Source of the DNA: Tragulus kanchil
Lineage: Eukaryota; Chordata; Mammalia; Artiodactyla; Tragulidae
NCBI GenBank assembly: GCA_022376925.1
Contig: JAIOJX010000028.1
Location: forward strand, 69,467,001-69,531,000
Direction of reading: 5' to 3'
DNA: 64,000 nucleotides
Every line of letters begins with the position of its first letter. The first letter of the stretch is position 1. Shown here piece by piece: positions 1-12,383 of this stretch. Below the pieces are notes generated by a model. That model was not told the DNA's origin. It did no database searches and saw only the letters and a list, made by a program, of their open reading frames with translations. The position numbers were made by a program, and so were the translations under genes.

Positions 1-565
1 TCCTGACACAGTATATTTGACTTGGTGACATATTATTCAGTCATGTTTGCCCATATTTGCTATCTTCTCACAAGTTATTAGATTATTTCATGGTACTTAA
101 ATGAACATGTTAATAATGATTCTCAAATTTACACATAAAATCTATTTTTTTCCTGACTTCCAGTTCTTAGGTGTAATTGTTTACTGTTTACTCCCAGTAA
201 ACATTCAGCAACCATTTAAAGCTTAGTGTCTCTGCAGTGATACTAATCATATCCTGTGAAGCTGCCCTTCCTTCTGTTTTCCTATTTCAGTGCATAACAT
301 GAGAGCACACTTAGAGGGTCACATTATAAATGAACTCTAATCAATTCCTTATTTCTTTTACACCCCCATCCAATCTACCATCTGAAAATGTTGAGTCTCC
401 TTTTTTGTTGGGTTCACTGAATATTTGGTAATTTAATAAGACAAAGTCTAACATGGTTTCTAATAATGTAGGACATTTTCCTTATCTAGGGATATAAAAG
501 TAGACAGATGGAAAAAAAGGCACTAGCCTGCCTTGAGCCTATCTCAAAGTTCTTGTTGTCATTTT

Positions 566-677
566 GTCACTAATTTGTATTTGACTCTTGCAGCTCCATG
601 GACTGTAACCTGTGAGGCTCTTCTGTCCAAAAAATTTTTTTCCCCAGGGCTCTCCTAACCAGGGATTGAACCTAGAC
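566..677 (-). repeat. BovA2 SINE, truncated copy
   Basis: Contains the reverse-complement BovA2 core (CCATGGACTGTAACCTGTGAGGCTC, read in two parts) and then GGGATTGAACC. The middle of the element, present in the intact copy at 1651-1848, is missing and replaced by a 13-base A/T run. This break coincides with the end of duplication pair 1, so it probably reflects a poor consensus at a contig end, not a real deletion. Confidence 0.75.
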
Positions 678-1085
678 TAAAGTACATACTAACATGAGAC
701 TTTTATTTAAGGATAATCAATAGAGAGCAAGAAATGAAAGAAAATTCAGGCAAGTATCAAGAATCTCTGGAGAATCTCTACCTTTGTTCACTCCTCTGAG
801 TTTCTGTCTTCAACACCCATGATGTTTGCCAGGCAAATTGACTTTGAAAGAGTTCAGGGAGTTCTCAGTGGGGGACCCTTGGTCAATAGTCCCCTTGGTC
901 AGTAATCAAGCCACATCTGTCAGACTAATTAGGTGGTTTGCAAACCATTAATCTGTACAGGTTATTCATTTAGTCACTTATTCATTTATTTAGTCACTGA
1001 GCCTAGGCCTTACCCCATGAAGATGACAAAACTCTGGGTTCAATTTTAGTCTCCATTCCCTGATTCTTCTATACCCTTTTCTCTT
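678..1085. other. Unassigned single-copy stretch
   Basis: About 410 bp found only here, between the two copies of pair 1. No long ORF, no recognised repeat. It contains small internal direct repeats (CTTGGTCA twice; ATTCATTTAGTCACT and a near copy). Confidence 0.4.
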
Positions 1086-1650
1086 TCCTGACACAGTATA
1101 TTTGACTTGGTGACATATTATTCAGTCATGTTTGCCCATATTTGCTATCTTCTCACAAGTTATTAGATTATTTCATGGTACTTAAATGAACATGTTAATA
1201 ATGATTCTCAAATTTACACATAAAATCTATTTTTTTCCTGACTTCCAGTTCTTAGGTGTAATTGTTTACTGTTTACTCCCAGTAAACATTCAGCAACCAT
1301 TTAAAGCTTAGTGTCTCTGCAGTGATACTAATCATATCCTGTGAAGCTGCCCTTCCTTCTGTTTTCCTATTTCAGTGCATAACATGAGAGCACACTTAGA
1401 GGGTCACATTATAAATGAACTCTAATCAATTCCTTATTTCTTTTACACCCCCATCCAATCTACCATCTGAAAATGTTGAGTCTCCTTTTTTGTTGGGTTC
1501 ACTGAATATTTGGTAATTTAATAAGACAAAGTCTAACATGGTTTCTAATAATGTAGGACATTTTCCTTATCTAGGGATATAAAAGTAGACAGATGGAAAA
1601 AAAGGCACTAGCCTGCCTTGAGCCTATCTCAAAGTTCTTGTTGTCATTTT

Positions 1651-1848
1651 GTCACTAATTTGTATTTGACTCTTGCAGCTCCATGGACTGTAACCTGTGA
1701 GGCTCTTCTGTCCATTGGATTTCCCAGACAAGAATACTGGAATGGGTTGACACTTCCTTCTCTAGAGGCTCTCCCTAACCAGGGATTGAACCTGCATCTC
1801 CTACATTAGCAGGTAGATTTTTTACCACTAAGTCACCAGAGAATGTAG
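1651..1848 (-). repeat. BovA2 SINE
   Basis: On the plus strand it reads, in order, the BovA2 landmarks of the reverse strand: CCATGGACTGTA, GGCTCTTCTGTCCATTGGAT, AAGAATACTGGAATGGGTTG, CAGGGATTGAACC and GCAGGTAGATTTTTTACCAC. Moderately diverged from the usual ruminant consensus. This is the complete version of the element truncated at 566-677. Confidence 0.88.
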
Positions 1849-2164
1849 AAAAAAATGTAGATTGTATTATCAATATCCTATCATTTATTTTCACAGGAAA
1901 AAACATTTCATACATAGCACTAACTTCAGATTCCTCCACAAGTTAGTGTGAAAGATGATGGACACAGTAAAAGAAAAAAAACATTTTTATCAGATTAAAT
2001 GAATTTTGCCCAAATTTGGATTTGTTTTGCCTTCTGAGTATGCAATCTACTATAATACTCTGCTTAATAAGATAACTAACGGCATTAAAATAAAGTTTAA
2101 GTCTTTTACCTATCATTAATATATAGGATGAAGCTTAAATGTTAAATACAGAGATAGATAGATA

Positions 2165-2505
2165 GTACAAATGAAGAAGAAACTCACTCAAAGATAAAGT
2201 AGTTCTACATCTACACAATGGAATATATTTAGTAATAAAAAGGGACAAGTTAGTATGTATGTAACAATGTAGATGCATCTCAAAAGCATTATGCCAAGTT
2301 AAAAGAAAAGGGAAAGACAACACATATTCTGTCTGATCCCATTTTACAATATTTTGGAGAAAACAAACAAAAGAGGCAGAAATCAGACCAATCGTCGCAA
2401 TGGCAGAGAATCTTTACTTCAAAGGGGCATGGAGGAATGTTTAGAGGTGATAGAGATAACCTATATTTGATTGTTCTAACTATGTTTGTCAGAATTTGTT
2501 GCATT
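2165..2505 (+). repeat. L1 3' end fragment (copy at 3242-3582)
   Basis: The run from TCTACATCTACACAATGGAA through AGTAATAAAAAGGGACAAG, GCATTATGCCAAG and TGTCTGATCCCATTTTACAA follows the end of ORF2 and the start of the 3' untranslated region of mammalian L1 elements. No coding capacity remains. The second copy at 3242-3582 belongs to duplication pair 2. Confidence 0.7.
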
Positions 2506-2511
2506 ATATAT

Positions 2512-2776
2512 GGGGCTTCCCCAGTGGCTCAGGGATAAAGAATAGGCCAGCAATACAGGGGACGCAGGAGACATGGGCTCAGTCCCTCGGTCTGGAAGAT
2601 CCCCTGGAGGATGGAATTGCAACCCACTCCAGTATTCTTGCTGGGAAAATCCCATGGGCAGAAGAGACTGGTGAGCTACAGTCTGTTGGGTCGCAAAGAG
2701 TTGGACACAACTAGGTGACTAAACACAACTCCTGCACTCCTAGCAGATTCTTTACTGCCTGAGCCACCAGGAAATA
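2512..2776 (+). repeat. BovA2 SINE (copy at 3589-3853)
   Basis: A forward element from GGGGCTTCCCCAGTGGCTC to AAAGAGTTGGACACAACTAG, with the internal marks GGAAGATCCCCTGGAGGATG and CCACTCCAGTATTCTTGC. Directly after it, 2731-2776 carries a reverse-strand tail fragment (AGCAGATTCTTTACTGCCTG AGCCACCAGG), so two SINE pieces of opposite orientation meet. The copy at 3589-3853 is the pair 2 duplicate. Confidence 0.9.
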
Positions 2777-4245
2777 CCTCTTGAATTGGACCATTTCCTT
2801 ATTTCCTTTCCTAACTATTTTTACCCTTTTTAACCAGATCATCATCTCTCAACTAGTCTATTGAGGGTATTTTCCATCTCCAGTATTTCTCATCTTCAAC
2901 CGGATCTTGAAACATAGAATTACAATTTGACTTTCTAAAATACAAATTTTAGAATGGCATTCTCTGTTCTGTAAAAAGTTAACAGCATACCATTGCTTTT
3001 AGATGAAGCCTGAATTCCTTAATAAGACTCTTAAGATTTAAATTCTCTTTATCATTCCTCCTTCCTTGAACACAACACTTTGGTTAGACTGAATGTTTGT
3101 AGTTCAGGAAACAAGATTCATACTCTCTCTGACCCAGACTTGGCAAAGCTGATTCTTTGTAAGATGACCCTTCTCCATGCCCCACTTTGTTTCCCTCTTT
3201 GTAATTCTTATTCATACTTTATATTTCATTTATGATGGATAGTACAAATGAAGAAGAAACTCACTCAAAGATAAAGTAGTTCTACATCTACACAATGGAA
3301 TATATTTAGTAATAAAAAGGGACAAGTTAGTATGTATGTAACAATGTAGATGCATCTCAAAAGCATTATGCCAAGTTAAAAGAAAAGGGAAAGACAACAC
3401 ATATTCTGTCTGATCCCATTTTACAATATTTTGGAGAAAACAAACAAAAGAGGCAGAAATCAGACCAATCGTCGCAATGGCAGAGAATCTTTACTTGAAA
3501 GGGGCATGGAGGAATGTTTAGAGGTGATAGAGATAACCTATATTTGATTGTTCTAACTATGTTTGTCAGAATTTGTTGCATTATATATGGGGCTTCCCCA
3601 GTGGCTCAGGGATAAAGAATAGGCCAGCAATACAGGGGACGCAGGAGACATGGGCTCAGTCCCTCGGTCTGGAAGATCCCCTGGAGGATGGAATTGCAAC
3701 CCACTCCAGTATTCTTGCTGGGAAAATCCCATGGGCAGAAGAGACTGGTGAGCTACAGTCTGTTGGGTCGCAAAGAGTTGGACACAACTAGGTGACTAAA
3801 CACAACTCCTGCACTCCTAGCAGATTCTTTACTGCCTGAGCCACCAGGAAATACCTCTTGAATTGGACCATTTCCTTATTTCCTTTCCTAACTATTTTTA
3901 CCCTTTTTAACCAGATCATCATCTCTCAACTAGTCTATTGAGGGTATTTTCCATCTCCAGTATTTCTCATCTTCAACCGGATCTTGAAACATAGAATTAC
4001 AATTTGACTTTCTAAAATACAAATTTTAGAATGGCATTCTCTGTTCTGTAAAAAGTTAACAGCATACCATTGCTTTTAGATGAAGCCTGAATTCCTTAAT
4101 AAGACTCTTAAGATTTAAATTCTCTTTATCATTCCTCCTTCCTTGAACACAACACTTTGGTTAGACTGAATGTTTGTAGTTCAGGAAACAAGATTCATAC
4201 TCTCTCTGACCCAGACTTGGCAAAGCTGATTCTTTGTAAGATGAC

Positions 4246-6441
4246 CCTTCTCCATGCCCCACTTTGTTTCCCTCTTTGCCTAATTCTTATTCATACTTTA
4301 TATTTCATTTATGATGGCATCTCTTTCAGAAAAAATTTTCTGATGGCTCCTAAGTAATGTTAGAAATCCTTCTATCCACATAAATAACACTACCCCATTT
4401 ATTTCCATTAGAGCATATATTGTACCATATTATGTCAATGCTGTCACTGAAGTATAAACCCCCTAAAGTCAGAATCCCTGTATTTTTTAATATATGGGCC
4501 ATATTAAAGTCTTAATTTTTGAATGAATCATTGAATAATTAAACATCAGGTGCTGCGTTTGAATTTCAGCAACTAAGAAGTGCTGTTTCTGCAGATACAT
4601 TTTAGGAGAAACATACTCTATAAAGTAATAGTTCTGCTTATGTGAAGAAACTGTCAGATAAACACATCATGAATTAAAAGGTATTAATGCAAAGTATTCT
4701 TTCACGTTATTACCTTTTGGAACTTTCTCAAACATGAATGATTTTAAAAATAAAATGTTCCTGGTTCAGCAGTGAATATTAAGGTATATTCAGAAATGAT
4801 GTGGTCTTTGGAACATTTTTTTCTGGCGAGGATGCAGTAACTTTATCCACTCTAAACACCACAGCAGTTACTGAAACGGAAAGATTCCCAGGAGAAGATA
4901 TCTTGCTGTCAGCAGTGTTTAGCTCTTGTCCTAATCCTTGCTAAACCAGTTATTCTAATTAACATTTCAAACAAATATCCCAAAGGGTAGGCTCAAAGTA
5001 CAATCTACTTTTCTTCAAAGGGGAAACCCTCTGTTATCCCTCAAGAATAAACTCTTTATTTTCCTGGATATCCCTCGAAAACACTTCACTGACATTTTTT
5101 AAGAGCCAGAGACCTAAATCTGCAGCTTTATATTTTATATATGCAGTGAGTTGCATGTTTTAGAATAGCTGTATATAAACTGATTAGCAGGTCCAGTTGA
5201 ATTTCACAAGAAAATGGTTTAAGAAAACTAACATTGGCTGAATATTAAAATGTAACTGGTCTTCATAATTGTATATAATCTATTTGATAATGTTATACTT
5301 TCAAATGATAGATTCTTATTAAGTACTTTCTTTCAAAATTGGTCCTTCTCCATGCCCCACTTTGTTTCCCTCTTTGCCTAATTCTTATTCATACTTTATA
5401 TTTCATTTATGATGGCATCTCTTTCAGAAAAAATTTTCTGATGGCTCCTAAGTAATGTTAGAAATCCTTCTATCCACATAAATAACACTACCCCATTTAT
5501 TTCCATTAGAGCATATATTGTACCATATTATGTCAATGCTGTCACTGAAGTATAAACCCCCTAAAGTCAGAATCCCTGTATTTTTTAATATATGGGCCAT
5601 ATTAAAGTCTTAATTTTTGAATGAATCATTGAATAATTAAACATCAGGTGCTGCGTTTGAATTTCAGCAACTAAGAAGTGCTGTTTCTGCAGATACATTT
5701 TAGGAGAAACATACTCTATAAAGTAATAGTTCTGCTTATGTGAAGAAACTGTCAGATAAACACATCATGAATTAAAAGGTATTAATGCAAAGTATTCTTT
5801 CACGTTATTACCTTTTGGAACTTTCTCAAACATGAATGATTTTAAAAATAAAATGTTCCTGGTTCAGCAGTGAATATTAAGGTATATTCAGAAATGATGT
5901 GGTCTTTGGAACATTTTTTTCTGGCGAGGATGCAGTAACTTTATCCACTCTAAACACCACAGCAGTTACTGAAACGGAAAGATTCCCAGGAGAAGATATC
6001 TTGCTGTCAGCAGTGTTTAGCTCTTGTCCTAATCCTTGCTAAACCAGTTATTCTAATTAACATTTCAAACAAATATCCCAAAGGGTAGGCTCAAAGTACA
6101 ATCTACTTTTCTTCAAAGGGGAAACCCTCTGTTATCCCTCAAGAATAAACTCTTTATTTTCCTGGATATCCCTCGAAAACACTTCACTGACATTTTTTAA
6201 GAGCCAGAGACCTAAATCTGCAGCTTTATATTTTATATATGCAGTGAGTTGCATGTTTTAGAATAGCTGTATATAAACTGATTAGCAGGTCCAGTTGAAT
6301 TTCACAAGAAAATGGTTTAAGAAAACTAACATTGGCTGAATATTAAAATGTAACTGGTCTTCATAATTGTATATAATCTATTTGATAATGTTATACTTTC
6401 AAATGATAGATTCTTATTAAGTACTTTCTTTCAAAATTGGT
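4246..6441. repeat. Tandem duplication pair 3 (4246-5343 and 5344-6441)
   Basis: Unit of 1098 bp, copies abutting, with GGT shared at the junction. I saw no differences on reading. The first part of the left copy is also the right end of pair 2, so the segment CCTTCTCCATGCCCC... onward occurs three times (about 3169, 4246 and 5344). No recognised repeat or gene lies in the unit. Confidence 0.95.
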
Positions 6442-7270
6442 ATTACCATAATACCAGGGCCACATTAAGAACTGTGAAAGCAGGTGCTGACAAGTTTATA
6501 AAACCAGACTGGAACACCTCTTTTCTTTTTTACTTGTATATTAATAACTTGATAAATCAGTTAAACCAAAGGATCAACTCCCAGGAACAATGCAAGTTTA
6601 ATATAAAGAAGAAAGTTTGCATTGTTGATTTTGAGGGCCTGATGGTCACCCATTCCATCTACTAAGCATTTTCACCAAAATCAAAAGCAAATTTTCCCCT
6701 GGGACATGCTAAAGCTGTACTTATGGTCAAAGTCATTGGTTGTAATTACTTTTTAAAAAATCTAAGTAAAATTTTGTGATTATTACAGAATGTCTTTCTA
6801 TGGTTTGACAGTCAAGGTCCTTTTTATTAAAAAATATAAAAGTTCTTTTCTATTAATACCTTTTACAAAAAAAAAGTTCATTAACCATAGATTGTGAGAT
6901 TCTCGGAAACTGTAGGAAATGAGAGAAAGAGACAATGATGATTACTGCTGATATGCTTATATAATCTATTAGATACAGTGAAAATACATTAGCCTGAGAG
7001 TTATCTATAAAACAAGACTTAGTGGGCACAACCAAGATATTCAATCACTTAAAAGTGTAAAATAGATGCTATGATATCAAATCTTCAAATATAGTGAATC
7101 TATTAACACATTTAATAACAAAACAATACCTACCTTTGGCTATTATTCAAACAGTTATTGTGCCAATCAAAGGCAAGAAGGACTAGGATGAGTTATTATT
7201 TAAACCCTTTATTATTTATGCTACAATGGAGTAAAGATGAACTCAGGATCTGCTGTTATGTTCTATCTAA
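6442..7270. other. AT-rich DNA without recognised features
   Basis: No repeat family or gene recognised. A 63-codon open frame at 6474-6665 shows no family resemblance and is probably chance. Confidence 0.5.
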
Positions 7271-7380
7271 ATCTGTGGTTCTGAATTTGAGAATGTATTA
7301 GGACAATCTGAGTGTTTGTTAACACACAGATTTCTAGAACCTAACCAGAGTCTCTGGTTCAGTTCTAATTCAGTATCTTA
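7271..7380. repeat. MER5A-like hAT fragment
   Basis: GTGGTTCTGAATTTGAGAAT, ACACACAGATTTCTAGAACC and CAGAGTCTCTGGTTCAG follow the layout of MER5A-type non-autonomous hAT-Charlie elements, heavily diverged. The flanks 7381-7999 show nothing recognisable. Confidence 0.5.
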
Positions 7381-8379
7381 ATTTATTTTGATCCATATAC
7401 ATTGATGGAGTCTGAAAATTGCTTTCCTAGCAAGTCTCCAAGTTCTGATTTGAGATCCTCTGATCTAAATTATATATCAGTCTACATACACTGATTTGTC
7501 ACCTTCAACCTTCAATTTACATGTAGCTCATTCAGAAAAAAATTCATGTTTTATAAGATGATATGAAAGTTAGGTTTCCTTCATTTTATAGCTTGATTTA
7601 AAAAATAAATAAGCATTCTAGATATTTATGCATCAACTCATGAGAGTTCTATTAGCTTGAGTAATCTACAAGGTCATTCAGACATGAGATCTAAACAGAT
7701 CACTTTTTAGACTGCACTGTTTCTACTCAAAAACATATGAGGTGTTTTTGCTGACTTCCCCAAGTGGCACCGAAACATTAATTCTCCAAGAGAACAATTA
7801 CAGTATTATCTAAGTAGGATTTCTCTTCCAAAGATTGGCAAAAACAAAATGAAATAGTTTGATTTAACCTGAGATATTATAAAAACTAATCTTATTTTAC
7901 ATTTTAGGGTCATGACCATTTCAACATTATAACACCTCTATATTTGTCAGCATGTTTTCCTTCACCCGGAATATAAAAGAAACACATTCACTAAAAGATA
8001 CAGGAAATGTACAACCTAAGCACATTATCATTTTTTCTTATGTATTTATAAGACTGAAATATAGTCACTAAATTGATAGAATTATTTTATAAGTTTTTAT
8101 ATGCATCAGCTTTTCAATCTTTTATACTAGTAAGACTTTACCTAGATTTTATAAGCCTGCTGCAAGATATCACAAACATAAATGCAAAGAAATGTTAAAA
8201 AGAACGTGGAATTAAACATTTAAATCTTTACACCTAGCATTGTTTTCTTCAAAAGCACTTCAGATTTGAAAGAATGTGTGTGCACACTGACACGTTTTAA
8301 ATCTAAGGTAAAGTATGTTTCATCAAACATTCCTCCTCTTAGGGCTTTAATGATAAGGAAATAGTTTGTGTTTGTGTAT

Positions 8380-8584
8380 GAGTGTATGCTCAGTCACTCA
8401 GTTATGTCTCACACTTTGAGACCCCACAGACTATAGCCTGACAGGCTCCTCTGTCCATGGGAGGCTCAGCAAGAATACTGGAATGTGTTGCCATTTCTGA
8501 CTCCAGGGGGTCATCCCAACCCAGGGATCACAACCATGTATCCTGCATGCAGGCAGATTCTTTACCACTGACACATCAGAGAAT
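8380..8584 (-). repeat. BovA2 SINE (copy at 9489-9694)
   Basis: Reverse-strand BovA2: CTCAGTCACTCAGTTATGTC, GACTATAGCCTGACAGGCTC, CTCTGTCCATGGGAG, AAGAATACTGGAATGTGTTG and GCAGGCAGATTCTTTACCAC. It is followed at once by the CA repeat. The copy at 9489-9694 is the pair 4 duplicate. Confidence 0.9.
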
Positions 8585-8587
8585 AAC

Positions 8588-8612
8588 CACACACACACAC
8601 ACACACACACAT
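8588..8612. repeat. (CA)n microsatellite (copy at 9699-9721)
   Basis: A run of CA dinucleotides directly 3' of the BovA2 element. It is slightly longer in the left copy than in the right copy at 9699-9721. Confidence 0.85.
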
Positions 8613-10229
8613 ACAGACATACACACGCCCTACTAGATTTATTACAAAGAATTTCTCTCTATTATTAAGAAATAATATTCTTTTTAAACAAATGACTCTT
8701 TTGAAGCATATTTATTAAAAATGACACAAATTATTTTAGTTAGTTAGGTAAAATAGTACTTTTGCTATTGCTATTCTCAGACAATATCTATTTTATACAC
8801 TATGAAAATATTTCAGTCAAATTAGGACACTACTCTTTGTTCTCACTTCCCAGGCTTCTCCCCAAATCAAAGGCAGTGATTCCCAAGCTAAGTCAAAATT
8901 TTCAGTATCTTTAGATTTTCATTTATTAACTGACCTTATAAACTGCTGATTTGCAAGTGCACATTGAAAAGTTCTGTAGATTTGGCTTTAGTTAGGTCCT
9001 TCCAAAATGTCAAGAATTAAATTTGCCTGCAATAGGATTTAAAAACAATCAAGGAAAACAAACATTCTAAGGAGTCTCACTTAAAAGGTAATCTGTAATC
9101 TAATATTAATTGACAGGAAATGTACAACCTAAGCACATTATCATTTTTTCTTATGTATTTATAAGACTGAAATATAGTCACTAAATTGATAGAATTATTT
9201 TATAAGTTTTTATATGCATCAGCTTTTCAATCTTTTATACTAGTAAGACTTTACCTAGATTTTATAAGCCTGCTGCAAGATATCACAAACATAAATGCAA
9301 AGAAATGTTAAAAAGAACGTGGAATTAAACATTTAAATCTTTACACCTAGCATTGTTTTCTTCAAAAGCACTTCAGATTTGAAAGAATGTGGGGCACACT
9401 GACACGTTTTAAATCTAAGGTAAAGTATGTTTCATCAAACATTCCTCCTCTTAGGGCTTTAATGATAAGGAAATAGTTTGTGTTTGTGTATGAGTGTATG
9501 CTCAGTCACTCAGTTATGTCTCACACTTTGAGACCCCACAGACTATAGCCTGACAGGCTCCTCTGTCCATGGGAGGCTCAGCAAGAATACTGGAATGTGT
9601 TGCCATTTCTGACTCCAGGGGGTCATCCCAACCCAGGGATCACAACCATGTATCCTGCATGCAGGCAGATTCTTTACCACTGACACATCAGAGAATAACC
9701 ACACACACACACACACACACATACAGACATACACACGCCCTACTAGATTTATTACAAAGAATTTCTCTCTATTATTAAGAAATAATATTCTTTTTAAACA
9801 AATGACTCTTTTGAAGCATATTTATTAAAAATGACACAAATTATTTTAGTTAGTTAGGTAAAATAGTACTTTTGCTATTGCTATTCTCAGACAATATCTA
9901 TTTTATACACTATGAAAATATTTCAGTCAAATTAGGACACTACTCTTTGTTCTCACTTCCCAGGCTTCTCCCCAAATCAAAGGCAGTGATTCCCAAGCTA
10001 AGTCAAAATTTTCAGTATCTTTAGATTTTCATTTATTAACTGACCTTATAAACTGCTGATTTGCAAGTGCACATTGAAAAGTTCTGTAGATTTGGCTTTA
10101 GTTAGGTCCTTCCAAAAATGTCAAGAATTAAATTTGCCTGCAATAGGATTTAAAAAACAATCAAGGAAAACAAACATTCTAAGGAGTCTCACTTAAAAGG
10201 TAATCTGTAATCTAATATTAATTGACAGG

Positions 10230-11430
10230 TTTCTAGTCTTGTTAAGGTTACACAAATTTGCAAATTTTTAAATGTAATTTAATATGCTCACTTTCTGACT
10301 TAAATTCTCACTGTGGGAAAGAATTTAATGTGTTTATGAAATTTCATATATGCATCTGATTTAATTCCCTCATGTACATTACTAAGATACTACCAACATT
10401 CACCTACATTGGACAAAATGATTCAGTCTTGCTCATACATGCAATTTTTAGATTTTATTAAAAATATTTCTACAAAAAAAGAGAGACACATACAGAAGTA
10501 CATATACAAAGGAACTAAAAGTGAGGCTAAAATATGAGGCAAGCATAGTAAGCTAACAGAGGTCTGTTTTCTGTTAAAAATTTTATATTTAATCTATGCT
10601 AAACTTCCTCAGGAGAGATCATTGAGAGGTGAAATGAACCAAGAAGGACTATTCAATTTTACTATTAAGATAAGAAAATGCATCAGAATGTGCAAATTCA
10701 ATCTTACATTTAATTTTCTCTACAAGAAAACCTAAAGAGCATTTTTTTTTCCTATGGAGATTTTTCGAAAAAAAATAAAAATTAAACTGAACTGAAAGAA
10801 AAAGGAGAGGAAAATTACTTGATTTAATCTGCTAATATTTTCAAACAGTTCATCAGAAAACTTAGAGGTATATTATATATGTGTGTGTATATATATATAT
10901 TATCTCTTAGGTTTAAATTGTATTCTATTATCTGAAGATATATACAAGCACTTATTTTGCTATTTTTTACATTTGGGGCTAGTATAGAGGAAACATAAAG
11001 CATCTACTATTCCTGAAGAGTCAGACATGTCTGCTTATACCATAATACACTATTCTGCAGAGAGGACTTCTGTTTTTGATACTAGGAGACAATAAAGGTA
11101 TATTTTTATTTTACTACCTTAATCGAATCAATTATATATAACTTAATTTGAAAATGTGGCTAAACCAGTACATGCAAACCTAATAAAATTTCATATGAAC
11201 TTCTTAGAGAAATATAGATTTCAGACTCCAAAATGACACTGTAACTACACCTAATTGTGAAAATCACCAATTAAAATAATATAATAATTACATCCATATA
11301 TTAAACACACAAACACACACACAAATGTATATCGTGAATCTCTGTTATTTGAATAAAATATTTGAGTTCTATTTGAGTTTTTAATTCAACTTTCCAAATG
11401 ATTTCTATTTAGTCTTAGTCTGCTGCCACA
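10230..11430. other. AT-rich DNA with short TA/TG runs
   Basis: No gene or recognised repeat family. A short TATATATGTGTGTGTATATA run lies near 10872-10900 and an ACACACAAACACACACACA run near 11306-11324. Confidence 0.45.
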
Positions 11431-11435
11431 CATAA

Positions 11436-11652
11436 TCAGTGCTTTTGCTCAGTCCTATCCAACTCCATGCAGACCTATGGACTGTAGCCCACCATGCTCC
11501 TCAGTCCATGGAACCTTCTTGGCAAAAACACTGGAGCAGCTTGCTATTTGCTACTTCTGAGAATCTTCACAACCCAGTAATGGAACCTAGGTCTCTTACA
11601 TCTCTTGCATTGGCGGGCAGGTCCTTCACCACTAATGCCATGTGGGAAGTTC
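11436..11652 (-). repeat. BovA2 SINE, old
   Basis: Reverse-strand element with GGACTGTAGCCCACCATGCT, CTCAGTCCATGGAACCTTCT, AACACTGGAGCAGCTTGC and GGCGGGCAGGTCCTTCACCA. More diverged than its neighbours. The 95-codon open frame on the plus strand at 11439-11726 is a by-product of this antisense SINE, not a gene. Confidence 0.85.
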
Positions 11653-12329
11653 ACTTAATCAGTAGCTCCCTCCAAAATTCACATTACCCTAGGCTTAAAA
11701 AGAGTTTTCCTGCTGTCATAGAATAGTATTTCTGGTGTTGCCTCCAATTCTCCATGTAAACCAGCTTCACCTTTAAAGGGATTGTAAAGGTGGAGATACT
11801 CTCCTACATTTTGATCCATTATACTTCCTTAGTAAGTCTAATTCTTCATCAGTCTTTCTTTGAAAATAATTCCTAGTGCTTCTGGTATTAAAAAAAAAAA
11901 AAAAGATAAACACCAAAAACAAAGTACATCGTAAGATTTCATCAATAAAATGGATTCTAGCATTTGTTTATGCCAAGCAAAAATTTTAATATCAATTATT
12001 CTTACAACCTCAGGAAGGGGCTGCCAAACTTCACACTGGGTGGAACCTATCTGTGTGTCTGCCTAAACAAAGGAAACATATTCTGACCATAATTATAACA
12101 CTGAAGTTACCAAGAATTTTAGAACCAATGCTAGTGAATATGTATTTACTTTTCCTGCAAGACTTTATGATAAAAAGGGTCAATCCTTTTGTCCTTAAGT
12201 ATGAATTCGATGAAAATTGGCTGGAGGAAAAAGTGACTGATTAATTTCCGAACTAAGCATGAACAATTCCCATTTCAAACACTTCTAGTCCTTGCTTCCT
12301 TTTTTTTCATCTCCGGATTTTTGTTTCAG

Positions 12330-12330
<1 letters not shown>
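11653..12330. other. AT-rich DNA without recognised features
   Basis: Contains a 15-base A run near 11889-11903. No gene or repeat family recognised. A 63-codon frame at 12053-12244 has no recognisable motif. Confidence 0.45.

Positions 12331-12381
<51 letters not shown>
12331..12381. repeat. Compound (CG)n(TG)n microsatellite
   Basis: About seven CG units run directly into about nineteen TG units, giving roughly 50 bases of unbroken alternating purine and pyrimidine. Not duplicated elsewhere in the window. Confidence 0.97.

Positions 12382-12383
<2 letters not shown>

Larger units (their letters stand above)
1..1715. repeat. Direct duplication pair 1 (1-630 and 1086-1715)
   Basis: Bases 1-630 recur at 1086-1715 with offset 1085 and almost no differences. 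Similarity stops abruptly after CTCTTCTGTCC in a BovA2 SINE, where the left copy passes into AAAAAATTTTTTT and then a short SINE remnant. The remaining 410 bp before the right copy have no partner. The left copy may begin before the window. Confidence 0.95.
2161..4317. repeat. Tandem duplication pair 2 (2161-3237 and 3238-4317)
   Basis: The two copies abut with no spacer, sharing GAT at the junction. The unit is 1077 bp and contains an L1 fragment and a BovA2 SINE. Copies differ by only a few bases (for example CTTTGTAATT against CTTTGCCTAATT near the right end, and one C/G difference at 2420 versus 3497). Confidence 0.95.
8000..10229. repeat. Tandem duplication pair 4 (8000-9112 and 9113-10229)
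   Basis: Unit of 1113 bp. The junction shares GACAGG, and the copies abut. Differences are small indels: GTGTGTGCACAC against GTGGGGCACAC, one extra A in CAAAATG, one extra A in AAAAAC, and a shorter CA run in the right copy. The unit contains a BovA2 SINE followed by a CA microsatellite. Confidence 0.95.

Noticed and set aside
2161..6441. Satellite or segmental duplication array
   Set aside because: The two abutting pairs have different units, each present only twice apart from the overlap. A satellite would repeat one unit many times.
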